This document shows positions 8,588 to 18,578 of a stretch of 34,133 nt of DNA, piece after piece. Below the pieces are notes generated by a model that did no database searches, was not told where the DNA came from, and saw only the letters and a list, made by a program, of their open reading frames with translations. The stretch lies in the NCBI GenBank assembly GCA_012841305.1, contig DUVA01000207.1, forward strand, positions 1 through 34,133. The letters run 5' to 3'. A program made the position numbers and the translations under genes. The number at the start of each line of letters is the position of its first letter. Positions within the stretch are counted from its first letter, which is position 1. The DNA comes from Bacillota bacterium. GTDB taxonomy: Bacteria > Bacillota > SHA-98 > UBA4971.

Positions 8588-11020
8588 TCAGTCGTCTCCC
8601 CTGGCAGACGGACACCATGCCAGGCCCACTAGGTGCACAGTTATGTTGGCAGACGTTGTGCGGATGCTGACTTCCTCCAGTTTTTGGTCTATAGGGTTGT
8701 AGATTTCTGCAACCCTATCCAATTCCTGCTGGAGTTGTAACGCCAGCTCTCCGAGTTGAGCCTCTACAGACTGTAGGGTCTCCTCGGCCTGGCTAATGCC
8801 GTCACCGCTCTGCCGCGCCCGGCCTGCGCTTCGAACAGCTGTGCCGACCCGGGAAAGCGAGGTAGAGCTGATGGACTTACGTCCAAGAAGAACACCTAGC
8901 AATGCGGTGCCTGTGGAAACCGCAGCATCCAGCTTCTTCTGCTGAGCTTGGGCAGTCTTTCTTTCCAAAGCCTGCCTGGCTCGCCTTTGACGATCTTCAA
9001 GTGTAGCCATCCTCGAGGCGTACTTCGTCCTGAGCGTTTCCATGGCCTCGTCACGGCGCTCGTGGCCTAAATGCTGAAGGCGGATACGAAAGTCTCGTTC
9101 ATCCTCACCGGGTTCAGATACTACCTTCAGGGTCGGACTGTAGAAAAGCTTCAGAGGAACCTCAGTGCGCAAAAACTGACTGAACAGCTTCTTCCACCTT
9201 TCGTAGCTGCCAGGATCTGCAGCAGACTGCGGATAAGTCGCAAAAGCCGCTCCCTCAAGGGGCGAAGCCTCCAGGTCACTAAGATCCAGATCTAGAGGCT
9301 TAGATTCCTTCCAGTCCAGCGCAACCGGCCCATCGTAAAGGGGCACCAAGAACACGTGACGTTGAGATGTGGCCACCCCGTGCTTGGCATTGGTATACTG
9401 TGCATCAGCCACGCCTATGACAGAAGGCACATATACCAGGCCACCCATGACACGGCCTGTCGGCGGCAGGTAAACCTGCCGGATCTTCGGTGAAAGCACC
9501 GGGGGAACAGTGCCTGCCTCTTGCAATTCGGTTTGCGGCGCCTTGACACCCGCAGTCTGTATAGGCGTCTCCATGAGCGAAGACTCATGCATCTCCCTCC
9601 GAGGCGCAGCAGGACGCTGTGACGACGGCAATGCAGCTATCTGGTCTCTTGTCAGCGGACCCGCCAGGTAGGAAAGGACCCACCTCGTCTGGAAAATCTG
9701 CGGCTCGTCCTCATGCACACTGTGCAGGTAAAACATGCGTTTCCCGAGCCCGGCCAGGATCTGCTCTGTCCTACGGCGGTCAAACAGGCCCCCGGCTGCC
9801 GCCCCTTCCAGCCCGGCCAGAACCCGCGCCTTGTCACGCTCGGTCTGAAGCCTGCCGATAAACCATGTTCCGGCATTGGAAAGGGCCTTGTAGTCCAGAT
9901 CAACTGGGTTCTGAGTTGCCAGAATCAGTCCTAATCCGTAGGCTCTGGCTTGTTTGAGAAGGGTCAGAAGCGGAGTCTTCGACGGAGGGTTTGCGGTGGG
10001 AGGAAGATAGCCAAAAAGCTCATCCATATATAGGATGGCTCGAAGACTCCCGGTTCCCGGCTGAGTGCGCACCCAAGCCAGTATCTCATTTAAGAGCATG
10101 GTTACGAAAAACATACGCTCGCTGTCAGAAAGGTGGGCAATAGAGAAGATAGAAACCCGTGGTTTGCCGTCTTTAGTATATAGGAACCTATTGACATCCA
10201 GGGGTTCACCCTCCAGCCACGCCTTGAAGCTGGGAGAAGCTAGCAAGCTGTTAAGCCTCATAGCAAGAGCAAAACGGTCTTTGGCAGGGTAGAAGCTCTC
10301 CAGATCCATTACGCCTACCTTGTCCATGGGCGGAGTTTGTATCGCCATGATCAGCTCGGCGAGGCCTAAGTTCTGCCCCAACTTCCAGTAATGCTCCAGA
10401 ATACCGGAGATTAAGATATGCTCCCGGCTTGTGAGTGGATCCGCATCCATACCCAATAGAGCCAGTAAACCTGTGGCAGTAGCATGTAGGCGATCGCTGT
10501 ATGCATCCTGGTCTTCTTGCAGGCGGGGCGGAGGAGCATCAAAAGAACGAAGGGCGGAAACACCGGGGCCGGCTGAGCTACCCGGCGTATAGACGGTAAT
10601 ATCCGCTGCATCCAAGAGCTTCTCAATGCGTTTTCCGCTCTGGCCCCAATCTTCCAATCCTTTTTGCCACAATTCTGCTTGCGCTGCAGCATAGTCGTCC
10701 GGGCTATACCCTTTGTTTGCAGCTTCATGAAGGTTTATCCAAGGACGGAAGTCTTCAGGACGCAGATCGGGGAACGTCAGAGCCATGTTGCCCAAGTCAC
10801 CCTTGGGGTCAATAGCGATCACCGGGATACGGTCGATAGCAGCCTCTTCCAGGATCCCAATGCCCAGCCCGGTTTTGCCGCTGCCCGTCATACCGATGAT
10901 GACTGCATGAGTTGTCAGGTCTTTCGACTTGTAGAGAACCAAGTCATCCAAAAGCTTACCTTGCTCCGGATCATAAGCCTTTCCAAGGTAAAACACACCG
11001 AGCTTCTCAAAATCCTGCAT
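8588..11020 (-). CDS. HerA/DUF853-like ATP-binding protein
   Basis: 810-aa ORF with Walker A (GMTGSGKTGLG), IDPKGDLGNM, Walker B-like AILYMDELFGYLPP, ILATQNPVDLDYKAL, and a coiled-coil-like C-terminus. Confidence 0.8.
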   Translation of the reverse strand: MQDFEKLGVFYLGKAYDPEQGKLLDDLVLYKSKDLTTHAVIIGMTGSGKTGLGIGILEEAAIDRIPVIAIDPKGDLGNMALTFPDLRPEDFRPWINLHEAANKGYSPDDYAAAQAELWQKGLEDWGQSGKRIEKLLDAADITVYTPGSSAGPGVSALRSFDAPPPRLQEDQDAYSDRLHATATGLLALLGMDADPLTSREHILISGILEHYWKLGQNLGLAELIMAIQTPPMDKVGVMDLESFYPAKDRFALAMRLNSLLASPSFKAWLEGEPLDVNRFLYTKDGKPRVSIFSIAHLSDSERMFFVTMLLNEILAWVRTQPGTGSLRAILYMDELFGYLPPTANPPSKTPLLTLLKQARAYGLGLILATQNPVDLDYKALSNAGTWFIGRLQTERDKARVLAGLEGAAAGGLFDRRRTEQILAGLGKRMFYLHSVHEDEPQIFQTRWVLSYLAGPLTRDQIAALPSSQRPAAPRREMHESSLMETPIQTAGVKAPQTELQEAGTVPPVLSPKIRQVYLPPTGRVMGGLVYVPSVIGVADAQYTNAKHGVATSQRHVFLVPLYDGPVALDWKESKPLDLDLSDLEASPLEGAAFATYPQSAADPGSYERWKKLFSQFLRTEVPLKLFYSPTLKVVSEPGEDERDFRIRLQHLGHERRDEAMETLRTKYASRMATLEDRQRRARQALERKTAQAQQKKLDAAVSTGTALLGVLLGRKSISSTSLSRVGTAVRSAGRARQSGDGISQAEETLQSVEAQLGELALQLQQELDRVAEIYNPIDQKLEEVSIRTTSANITVHLVGLAWCPSARGDD

Positions 11021-11290
11021 AAGGACTCCCCTCCAAGCCTTTTTCTCCCAGTCTGGCCCAAAGATACAAAGGGCTTGTCAATTAACGGCAACGCTGCGGC
11101 AACGCTGTCTTTTGCACCGATTTCTACAGCTAGCAGAGCAAATCGGTCTTCGTGTGTACTTTAGCATAGTTAGGACAGGATTCCAAGAAGTACAAGATTA
11201 CCGTCTGACACGATATCGGACTCAAACCCAACAAGCTGCCTGGCGAAATGCCCTGCCCAACTCTTAGGGATCACGTCGGTTAACACGAAC

Positions 11291-11825
11291 ATGGTCGATT
11301 TCCGACCACTTTTTTCAAAACGCTGCTTCAATTTCAACCACCTTCTTGGATTTTCGCATCAGAAAGCCGATAAGTGGTAGGTTCTCGACCACCTCCACTG
11401 GCAAACGTGTATGTTTTTCGACCACATTTCTGGGCTAAAGAGGGATTTTGATAGGTTCTCAAGGCTCAGGCGGAAGGTTTTCTACCACTTTTTTGGAAAA
11501 GGTGGCAGGTTTTCGCCCACCTTTCCAAAAAGTGTGGTCGATTTTGTATCCACAAGCCTCAAGTGAAGGGATTCTCTATGGTGAGGTGTTCTATATTCTA
11601 CCCGCTTGAGGCATGATGGTGGTTGATAATCTACCACCAATAAGCCTCGGGATGGTCGATTTCCGACCACGCAAGCCGTCGCTCCAAAAAATATGGTTGA
11701 AAATCGACCATCAACAAGCCCGAAGGTGGTCGATTACCTATCAACCCATCTAGGCAATTGCTCGGTGGAAGGTTGCAGAAAACCATACGGCAAAAAGAGA
11801 TTTATAGTTGATTTTCAGCCACCTA
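11291..11825. repeat. Array of degenerate ~19-bp interrupted palindromes (core GTGGTCGATTTTCGACCAC-like), ~32-33-bp spacing, non-coding
   Basis: Copies read at 11291-11309, 11374-11392, 11407-11425, 11470-11488, 11502-11520, 11534-11553, 11619-11637, 11652-11670, 11693-11711, 11726-11744, 11804-11822, plus more degenerate ones (~11332, ~11448, ~11585). The first and eighth copies are identical (ATGGTCGATTTCCGACCAC). Confidence 0.85.
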
Positions 11826-11887
11826 AGATGTGGCTTCGCAAAATGCGGAGTTTTCTATGTGCTATGGTCTGGAGATAGTAGATTATC

Positions 11888-11963
11888 TGGTGGAGACGAG
11901 GAGATTCGAACTCCCGGCCTCGTGAGTGCGATTCACGCGCTCTCCCAACTGAGCTACGTCCCC
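11888..11963 (-). tRNA. tRNA-Ala (anticodon CGC), CCA encoded
   Basis: Minus strand GGGGACGTAGCTCAGTTGGGAGAGCGCGTGAATCGCACTCACGAGGCCGGGAGTTCGAATCTCCTCGTCTCCACCA folds as a cloverleaf. Anticodon loop ATCGCAC. G3-U70 pair in the acceptor stem fits the Ala identity element. Confidence 0.95.
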
Positions 11964-12041
11964 ACCTTAAGATTGGTAGATTTCATTCTATTCTTCCTCG
12001 CTCAGATACTAGCACATCCTACTGCTGCAAGTCAAGAGCGC

Positions 12042-12062
12042 CAAAAGCCGGTGTCGCCGGCT
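12042..12062 (-). terminator. Possible terminator of the greA-lysS transcript
   Basis: Minus strand AGCCGG-CGACA-CCGGCT followed by TTTT. Short stem, short U-run, ~85 nt after the lysS stop. Confidence 0.4.
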
Positions 12063-12145
12063 AAGAGCCGACAGGCTCAGGATCAAAGCTAGAGAACCAC
12101 AGCATTAGGACAGCACCAGGCGTATTCGATCTATGATTATTCCGC

Positions 12146-13651
12146 CTATGCTCTGGGGCGCATCGTCGGAAACAAGACTACATCCCTGATCGATTCCTGA
12201 TTAGTAATGAGCATCACCAATCTGTCAATGCCTATACCCATGCCTCCCGTAGGTGGCATACCATGTTCAAGAGCAAGCAAGAAATCCTCATCCATCATGT
12301 GGGCTTCTTCATCGCCCTTGTCGCGAAGCGCGACTTGTGCTGCAAAACGTTTCCGCTGGTCAATCGGGTCATTCAACTCGCTGAATGCATTGGCCATTTC
12401 ACGGCCGCCGATGATCAATTCAAACCTATACGTGTAACGAGGATCGTCCTTTCTCCTTCTAGCAAGCGGTGATACCTCTATCGGATAGTCTGTGATAAAG
12501 GTAGGCATTATCAATTCCGGCTCCACCAGCTTATCATAGATCTCTGCCAACACGGCCCCACGTGAGCTGTCCTGTCCTATTTCAACCCCTAAGGAGTCCG
12601 CAGCCAAGAGGGCATCGTCGTCAGTCTCAATCTTGGTAAAGTCCACACCTGTATGTTTCAATACTGCATCAACCATAGTCAGCCTTGGCCAGGGCGGCGT
12701 AAGGTCTATTTCTTGTTCTCCGCACTTTACCACCGGAGTCCCCAGCACCTTAGTGGCTACGTAGTGGATGAGATTTTCGGCAATATTCATCATATCGGTA
12801 TAATCGGCATATGCCTCATAAAGCTCAAGCATGGTAAACTCGGGATTATGCTTAGTGGATATGCCTTCATTTCTGTACACACGGCCAAGCTCATAGACTT
12901 TCTCCAGCCCGCCCACGATCAAACGCTTCAGATGAAGTTCCAGAGCAATCCGCATATAAAGATCCATATCAAGGGCATTATGGTGCGTAATGAAAGGCCT
13001 TGCACTTGCTCCTCCGGGAATGGAATGCAAAGAAGAAGTCTCGACCTCAATGTAACCTCGAGAGTCAAGGAATTCCCTCACTGCCTTGAGCACAGCTGTG
13101 CGCTGCAGAAACACCCGGCGCACGTCAGGATTAACTATAAGGTCGAGATAGCGGTGCCTATAGCGAAGGTCAACATCAACCAGGCCATGCCACTTCTCAG
13201 GCAAGGGACGAAGGGCTTTGCAAAGAAGAGTGAATTCGTCTATCTCAACGCTTATTTCTCCTCTTCGGGTGCGGAACACCTTACCTACTACACCTATGAT
13301 GTCCCCGATATCCAGGGATGTAAGAAGCTCGTAGGCAGCCTCACCCAGGGAATCAACTTTGGCATAAACTTGGATACGCCCGGAAAGATCCAGGATATCC
13401 GCGAAAGTTGCCTTGCCGTGACTGCGCATTGCCATTAATCTGCCTGCTATCCTCACGACACTTCCGTCAAGATTGGAAAAATCATCTATGATTTCCTTAC
13501 TGAGATGCGTTCGCTCAAATCTGGCTCCGAAAGGATCCACACCGTTAGCCCGGAGGGTTTCTAATTTCTGCATCCGAACTCGTACATGTTCGCTGTCAAA
13601 CTCAGATTGATGTAATTCTCCCTCGTTCCCTCCGTTGCTTTCCAAGTTCAT
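12146..13651 (-). CDS. lysS: Lysyl-tRNA synthetase (class II)
   Basis: 501-aa ORF with class II aaRS motifs ([63 protein letters not shown]). Confidence 0.98.
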   Translation of the reverse strand: MNLESNGGNEGELHQSEFDSEHVRVRMQKLETLRANGVDPFGARFERTHLSKEIIDDFSNLDGSVVRIAGRLMAMRSHGKATFADILDLSGRIQVYAKVDSLGEAAYELLTSLDIGDIIGVVGKVFRTRRGEISVEIDEFTLLCKALRPLPEKWHGLVDVDLRYRHRYLDLIVNPDVRRVFLQRTAVLKAVREFLDSRGYIEVETSSLHSIPGGASARPFITHHNALDMDLYMRIALELHLKRLIVGGLEKVYELGRVYRNEGISTKHNPEFTMLELYEAYADYTDMMNIAENLIHYVATKVLGTPVVKCGEQEIDLTPPWPRLTMVDAVLKHTGVDFTKIETDDDALLAADSLGVEIGQDSSRGAVLAEIYDKLVEPELIMPTFITDYPIEVSPLARRRKDDPRYTYRFELIIGGREMANAFSELNDPIDQRKRFAAQVALRDKGDEEAHMMDEDFLLALEHGMPPTGGMGIGIDRLVMLITNQESIRDVVLFPTMRPRA

Positions 13652-13655
13652 CTTA

Positions 13656-14135
13656 TCACCTCGAAATTTCTAGGACTTGGAACTTAAGAGTCCCTACAGG
13701 CGCAAAAACATCTACAACACTACCTACCGGCTTGCCCAAAATTGCCTTGCCCACAGGGGACTCATTGGATATTCGAGAATTGGCTGGATTAGCCTCCGCT
13801 GAACCGACAATTATATATTCAAAGACCTCTCCCCCGGTCATGTCCTTTAGCTTTACTCTTGACCCTAGGCGGACAGTATCTGTATCCAGTTCGTCTTCAT
13901 CGATGACTTCGGCGTTTCTCAGCATGGTCTCCAGTTGAGCGATGCGACCTTCAACAAATGCCTGCTCGTTCTTGGCATCCTCGTATTCGGAGTTGTCTGT
14001 GATGTCGCCGAAAGCCTTAGCATCCTTGATCCTTGCCGCAACTTCGCGCCGCCTGGTAGTCTTAAGGTGCTCCAGTTCCTTTTCAAGCTTCTTGAGCCCT
14101 TCCAGGGTCAAAACTACCTTCTGCGCCATCGCCAT
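13656..14135 (-). CDS. greA: Transcription elongation factor GreA
   Basis: 159-aa [60 protein letters not shown]...[18 protein letters not shown]. Upstream of lysS on the same strand. Confidence 0.97.
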   Translation of the reverse strand: MAMAQKVVLTLEGLKKLEKELEHLKTTRRREVAARIKDAKAFGDITDNSEYEDAKNEQAFVEGRIAQLETMLRNAEVIDEDELDTDTVRLGSRVKLKDMTGGEVFEYIIVGSAEANPANSRISNESPVGKAILGKPVGSVVDVFAPVGTLKFQVLEISR

Positions 14136-14327
14136 ACTTCTGATTCCTCCTTAATCAATGGATCTTCCTTGTACATCTTGGCATCGCGCGATATAGCCAA
14201 GCTTGATCATGCTTGATACTATGCCCATCGCGCGACGCCTCGTCGCATGCCAATATTATGTCTTCTGACCTTCCCGTTGTCAAGACTCAACGGGAATTCA
14301 GTAGAGAGCCCAGGTTATCATATGCGG

Positions 14328-15251
14328 CTACTGTAACACTTCAATCCTGGGACGAAATTCGAGCTTTGTCAGAATATCCAGATAGTCAGAGGGCGTGAAA
14401 TCCTCGGGGCTGCGCCCTGTAATGGCTACCAGCATTGCATCAATCACGTTGGTCGCAAAGGATCTGCCACTGAATTCAGGGGTGGACACGACAAGGGTCC
14501 TGACGCCTCGCGCCCTGAAAGCCTTAACATCGTCCTCAGTCACAGTATTCGTTATGATAACTTTCCCCGAAAGGTCTTCCGGCATGTGCTTCTTTATGAA
14601 ATGACAATCACCTCCGATAATATCCGCCCATTGATATATGGAGGTAAACTTTGGGATAACCTGCTCCTGACTCTTGCCGGTTGGATAGAGCACACTGATA
14701 GGCATGTGACCAAGGATCGGCATCAAAACATCAGCAACGATTCGTAGGGTAGGGAGAGTAGTCGGAAAAATCGGCACCCCTAAAGCAAACGCCAGATCGC
14801 CGATTTTCAAGTTGCACCCGGACTCAACAAGAGCAGAAGCCATGCCGTATCTATCCAGCGCACAAACGACAAACGCGTTCTTGCCATGGAACGGCATTTT
14901 CTCCTCATCACGCATATACTCTACGGCTCTGCGTTCGATGACTCCCTTAAGCATACTCCCGTCAGCAACCGGAGTCGTCTTTGCTACCTTGGCCATTCTC
15001 TCAGCTTCCCACAGAGTATACCGCTTGTTCCCCATGAAAAACCATCGGTCCGTTCCACCTAAACCTATAGCATCGACCTTTCCGTCGAGGCTGCGAATAA
15101 GCTCTATCGCTTTTTGAACATCGCCATTCGTCCCGCGACGCTCAAGTGTGATTTCCTCTCCGAGCAATGTTATTTGCGCCTTGTGATCGCGCTTTGTAGA
15201 ACCAAGGCTCACACCGACTACGTGCTTCAAAAGACCCCGCCCCCATTCCAA
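14328..15251 (-). CDS. Conserved protein resembling those annotated 'quinate 5-dehydrogenase' in Bacillota; function uncertain
   Basis: 307-aa ORF (VVGVSLGSTKRDHKAQITLLGEEITLERRGTNGDVQKAIELIRSLDGKVDAIGLGGTDRWFF). Family name recalled by overall appearance only. Confidence 0.5.
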   Translation of the reverse strand: MEWGRGLLKHVVGVSLGSTKRDHKAQITLLGEEITLERRGTNGDVQKAIELIRSLDGKVDAIGLGGTDRWFFMGNKRYTLWEAERMAKVAKTTPVADGSMLKGVIERRAVEYMRDEEKMPFHGKNAFVVCALDRYGMASALVESGCNLKIGDLAFALGVPIFPTTLPTLRIVADVLMPILGHMPISVLYPTGKSQEQVIPKFTSIYQWADIIGGDCHFIKKHMPEDLSGKVIITNTVTEDDVKAFRARGVRTLVVSTPEFSGRSFATNVIDAMLVAITGRSPEDFTPSDYLDILTKLEFRPRIEVLQ

Positions 15252-15265
15252 AATACGATTCTATA

Positions 15266-15784
15266 CTAGTTCGCAACGATTTCCCGAATGATTTTGCGGA
15301 TGGTCTCCGGATCTATCTCCGCGTCCTGCCTAATGGGTGATGCACCAATAACAACGCTTATCACTCGGTTCCCAAGGATTGATTCAACAAGGTTGCACCT
15401 CATGTCTGAGCCAATGAAGATCACAACATCGTAGATTTTCAGTTTACTTATAATTGCCATTATTTCATTGAGGACTTCAAGGCCGGATCTCTCCCGGACA
15501 AATCTCCATCTCTCTTCATCATCCATGAGAAACACAAAATCTACGCCTTCTTCCCTGGCCACTTTGTAGATGTCATTCTTGTTGCCTACAGGGAAGCCGA
15601 CCAGCGCAACTCTTCCGCCTTTGCGGATCTCACCGAGACTCTCCAGGCGTGAAACAAAAGCCCTGTCTATACCGATTCTGTCTGCGGTCTCTTGTTGTGA
15701 CAACCCGCGAGATCTAAGGTCCAAAATTCTCTCGACAGTATTCAGAAGGCGCCCCTTGTCTATTAGCTTCTCTCCTATACGCAC
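15266..15784 (-). CDS. HTH-domain regulator with conserved C-terminal domain
   Basis: 172-aa ORF with an HTH-like segment (RSRGLSQQETADRIGIDRAFVSRLESLGEI). GTG start, stop 14 nt upstream of the next gene's start. An in-frame CTG at 15793 is an alternative start. Confidence 0.65.
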   Translation of the reverse strand: MRIGEKLIDKGRLLNTVERILDLRSRGLSQQETADRIGIDRAFVSRLESLGEIRKGGRVALVGFPVGNKNDIYKVAREEGVDFVFLMDDEERWRFVRERSGLEVLNEIMAIISKLKIYDVVIFIGSDMRCNLVESILGNRVISVVIGASPIRQDAEIDPETIRKIIREIVAN

Positions 15785-15918
15785 GAACTCCAGAGCAATC
15801 CACCTCCTGCCGGCTGCCGCTTACCGGCCGCAGACCGACTTTGCCGACTCCTGCCCGCCAACTACCGGCGTCCCGGCTTAATCCGATTGGTGTTTACACA
15901 TTTGTGCACACACCCATT

Positions 15919-18105
15919 CTAGCAAAGGGGATCAAGAAATGCAACCTTCAAAGCACGGGCCATTTCATCCCTTGTTTTAGATGCGTTAATGCGAATACGG
16001 GCCGATGCAGCTCCCGGAATACCTCGGACATACCATGCTGCATGTTTCCTCATCTTGAGAACTGCCGCTTGTTCACCTACAAGCTGAATAAGCATATCAA
16101 GGTGCCTGAGGGCCAACGCGGCCCGCTCCTCATACGTAGGAGGCGCAGGCACTGTCCCCGTACTGAGGAATATGACAATATCCCTGATCAGCCATGGATT
16201 GCCCAGGGCTGCCCTACCAATCATTACTCCGTCACAACCTGTTTCAACAAGCATTCTCTTGGCATCCTGTGGCGAGCGGATGTCTCCATTACCGATAACA
16301 GGAATTGATACGGCTTCCTTTACATCCTTGATTATGTCCCAGTCGGCACTACCGGAATAGAATTGCTCACGGGTTCGGCCATGGACTGTCACCAGAGAAG
16401 CACCGGCTGCTTCAACTGCCCTGGCAAGTTCAACTGCATTTTTCAGCTCTCGGCTCCAACCCATCCTCATCTTGACCGTGACCGGGACATTCACTGTAGA
16501 CACAACAGACTCCACAATGTCCCTGGCAAGCGGCACATCCCGCATCAAGGCCGCGCCCTCCCCGTTTCTCACAATCTTCAGAGTAGGACAACCCATGTTG
16601 ATATCAATGATGTCAGGCGAGGCCAGCTCTTGTGTGATCTTAGCTGCGTGAGCCATAATCTTGGGATCGCTCCCGAACAACTGAACCGCAATGGGACGCT
16701 CCGTATCGGAAATCCTGAGCATGCTCTCGGTCCTTTCATTTCCGTATACGAGCGCTTTATCAGAAATCATCTCTGTGTAGACAAGTGCACAACCCATCTC
16801 CTTCGCAATGAGTCGATACGCTTGATCCGTAACTCCTGCCATAGGCGCCAGCGCCACCGGCGGTTTGCCGGCAAGGTCGACTCCGCCGAAGGATATGTCC
16901 CTGCGCCCTGTCCTGCTATTATCTGCGCCTGAATCACTTGCCTTGTTCTGCTCATAGGAATCCCCGGTTGTCGTAACACGAATGCTCCCGAATGCTTTCC
17001 TACTGCGAGACAGGTTGCCGTCCCCAAGCATCCTGGAAATAGTGAGTAAAAGCTCATCAAGTCCCTCGCGTGTTTCAGCGGACACCGGGATCGCTCCGGG
17101 GTGATCAAGCCGAATACGCTCTCTTTCCAGGCTCCCCGGTATGAGGTCTATCTTATTAAGGCAAGTAAGAATAGGCTTGTCAGCAATACCCAAAGTTTTG
17201 AGAACTTCTTCCACTGCTTCACAGTGATCATCCTTGCCGGGATGACTCGCATCCACCACGTGAAGTAGGAAGTCAGAGTAAGTAGCTTCCTCGAGAGTAG
17301 CTCGAAAGGCTGCTATAAGATCGTGCGGGAGTTTCCTTATAAACCCGACTGTATCAGCAAGTAATACAAACCCGCCTGAAGGTAGGTAGCATCTTCTTAT
17401 TGTCGGGTCAAGCGTGGCGAAGAGCTTGTCCTCAACGAACACCTGTGAATCTGTCAAGGCGTTAAACAGCGTGGATTTACCTGCATTTGTATAACCCACA
17501 ATCGATACAAGAGGCAGGCCTGATTTGCTCCGGTTCGACCTTTGGAGGCCTCGCCTTTTCGCTATCTCTTCGAGTTCCTTTCGAAGAATAGAGATCCGCC
17601 GCCTGATACGCCTCCTGTCAACCTCCAGCTTCGTCTCTCCGGGCCCTCTCGTGCCTATACCGCCTCCGAGTCTGGACAAGGAAGTGCCCTTCCCTACAAG
17701 CCTCGGAAGCAGGTAACAGAGTTGCGCCAGCTCTACCTGAATCTTTCCTTCCTTACTTGCAGCCCGTGATGCGAATATGTCCAGTATGAGCCAAGTCCTG
17801 TCAACAACCTTCGTTTTGAGGAGGCTTTCAAGGTTGCGCTGTTGAGCCGGAGACAGCTCATCATCAAATATTATGAGGTCAGCATGGGTTGTAATGGCAA
17901 GGACAGCTAGTTCCTCCGCTTTTCCCCTGCCAATGTAGTAAGCGGGATCAGGCTTCCCACGTCGCTGGACAAGCTTCACGATAACCTCGGCGCCGGCAGT
18001 GGAAGCCAATTCCGATAATTCATTGATGGAATCGTCAGTCTCCCACCACTGTGTGCCTGGCAATTCAAGTCCGACAGCAATCGCCTTCTCGCGTGGCGTC
18101 TCCAG
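15919..18105 (-). CDS. Fusion protein: HflX-type GTPase (N-term) + DusB-like tRNA-dihydrouridine synthase (C-term)
   Basis: Single uninterrupted frame. HflX part: [82 protein letters not shown]. Dus part: [87 protein letters not shown]. The supplied ORF starts at TTG 18063. Frame and homology extend to about 18105 (CTG). Confidence 0.88.
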   Translation of the reverse strand: METPREKAIAVGLELPGTQWWETDDSINELSELASTAGAEVIVKLVQRRGKPDPAYYIGRGKAEELAVLAITTHADLIIFDDELSPAQQRNLESLLKTKVVDRTWLILDIFASRAASKEGKIQVELAQLCYLLPRLVGKGTSLSRLGGGIGTRGPGETKLEVDRRRIRRRISILRKELEEIAKRRGLQRSNRSKSGLPLVSIVGYTNAGKSTLFNALTDSQVFVEDKLFATLDPTIRRCYLPSGGFVLLADTVGFIRKLPHDLIAAFRATLEEATYSDFLLHVVDASHPGKDDHCEAVEEVLKTLGIADKPILTCLNKIDLIPGSLERERIRLDHPGAIPVSAETREGLDELLLTISRMLGDGNLSRSRKAFGSIRVTTTGDSYEQNKASDSGADNSRTGRRDISFGGVDLAGKPPVALAPMAGVTDQAYRLIAKEMGCALVYTEMISDKALVYGNERTESMLRISDTERPIAVQLFGSDPKIMAHAAKITQELASPDIIDINMGCPTLKIVRNGEGAALMRDVPLARDIVESVVSTVNVPVTVKMRMGWSRELKNAVELARAVEAAGASLVTVHGRTREQFYSGSADWDIIKDVKEAVSIPVIGNGDIRSPQDAKRMLVETGCDGVMIGRAALGNPWLIRDIVIFLSTGTVPAPPTYEERAALALRHLDMLIQLVGEQAAVLKMRKHAAWYVRGIPGAASARIRINASKTRDEMARALKVAFLDPLC

Positions 18106-18549
18106 AGCACCTTCACCTCCGATAATACATCAGAAATCTCCTGCCTCTGCTAGCAAAAAGCAATGGCATCTCTAATTCTTTATGATACCTTTGTTTCTCG
18201 CCAATGTCACCTGCTGCGCCCTTTTCTAGGCCCCCCTTCTCCGACTCGTTTGCTGTCCTGTTTTCCATCACACATTCCGGAACCGGGGTGTGGTAACTGT
18301 GTTCGAAAATAGGACACGGTTTTTAGAAAATCCCTGGCGACGGCCGAATTCCATTCCATATTTTGGCGAATAAGTTGAAAGGGCCTGAATTCCCATGGCA
18401 AGCTGATCGAATTTCGCACACTTGTGCCCGTTGGCGTGGTCGAATTACTGCCAATCTCAGACTCGCTGCGGTCCCTGAATGCAGTCATGGGCTAACAACA
18501 TCATTATCATTGTCTATACGAGTGCCATTAAGAAATGTTAACTACAATA

Positions 18550-18578
18550 TTGACATTGTTAACATTAGGATTTAATAT
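18550..18578 (+). promoter_or_regulatory. Candidate promoter TTGACA-N17-TAATAT upstream of the ABC exporter
   Basis: Perfect -35 hexamer at 18550-18555, 17-nt spacer, TAATAT at 18573-18578. Flanked by inverted repeat AATGTTAAC (18534-18542) / GTTAACATT (18558-18566). Confidence 0.5.

Noticed and set aside
7731-11020. Defence system made of the SDH-type protease and HerA-like ATPase
   Set aside because: The genes are convergent, not co-directional, and each belongs to a family common in ordinary chromosomes. No nuclease partner is adjacent.
11291-11825. CRISPR array
   Set aside because: Repeats are degenerate and only ~19 bp, intervals are ~13-14 bp and irregular, and no cas-like gene is in the window.
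12653-13438. 261-aa plus-strand ORF
   Set aside because: Fully antisense to lysS, no recognisable domain. lysS is unambiguous, so this is a by-product of codon bias.
18207-18488. 93-aa minus ORF in the hflX/ABC intergenic region
   Set aside because: No recognisable domain, no good ribosome-binding site identified, and composition looks non-coding.
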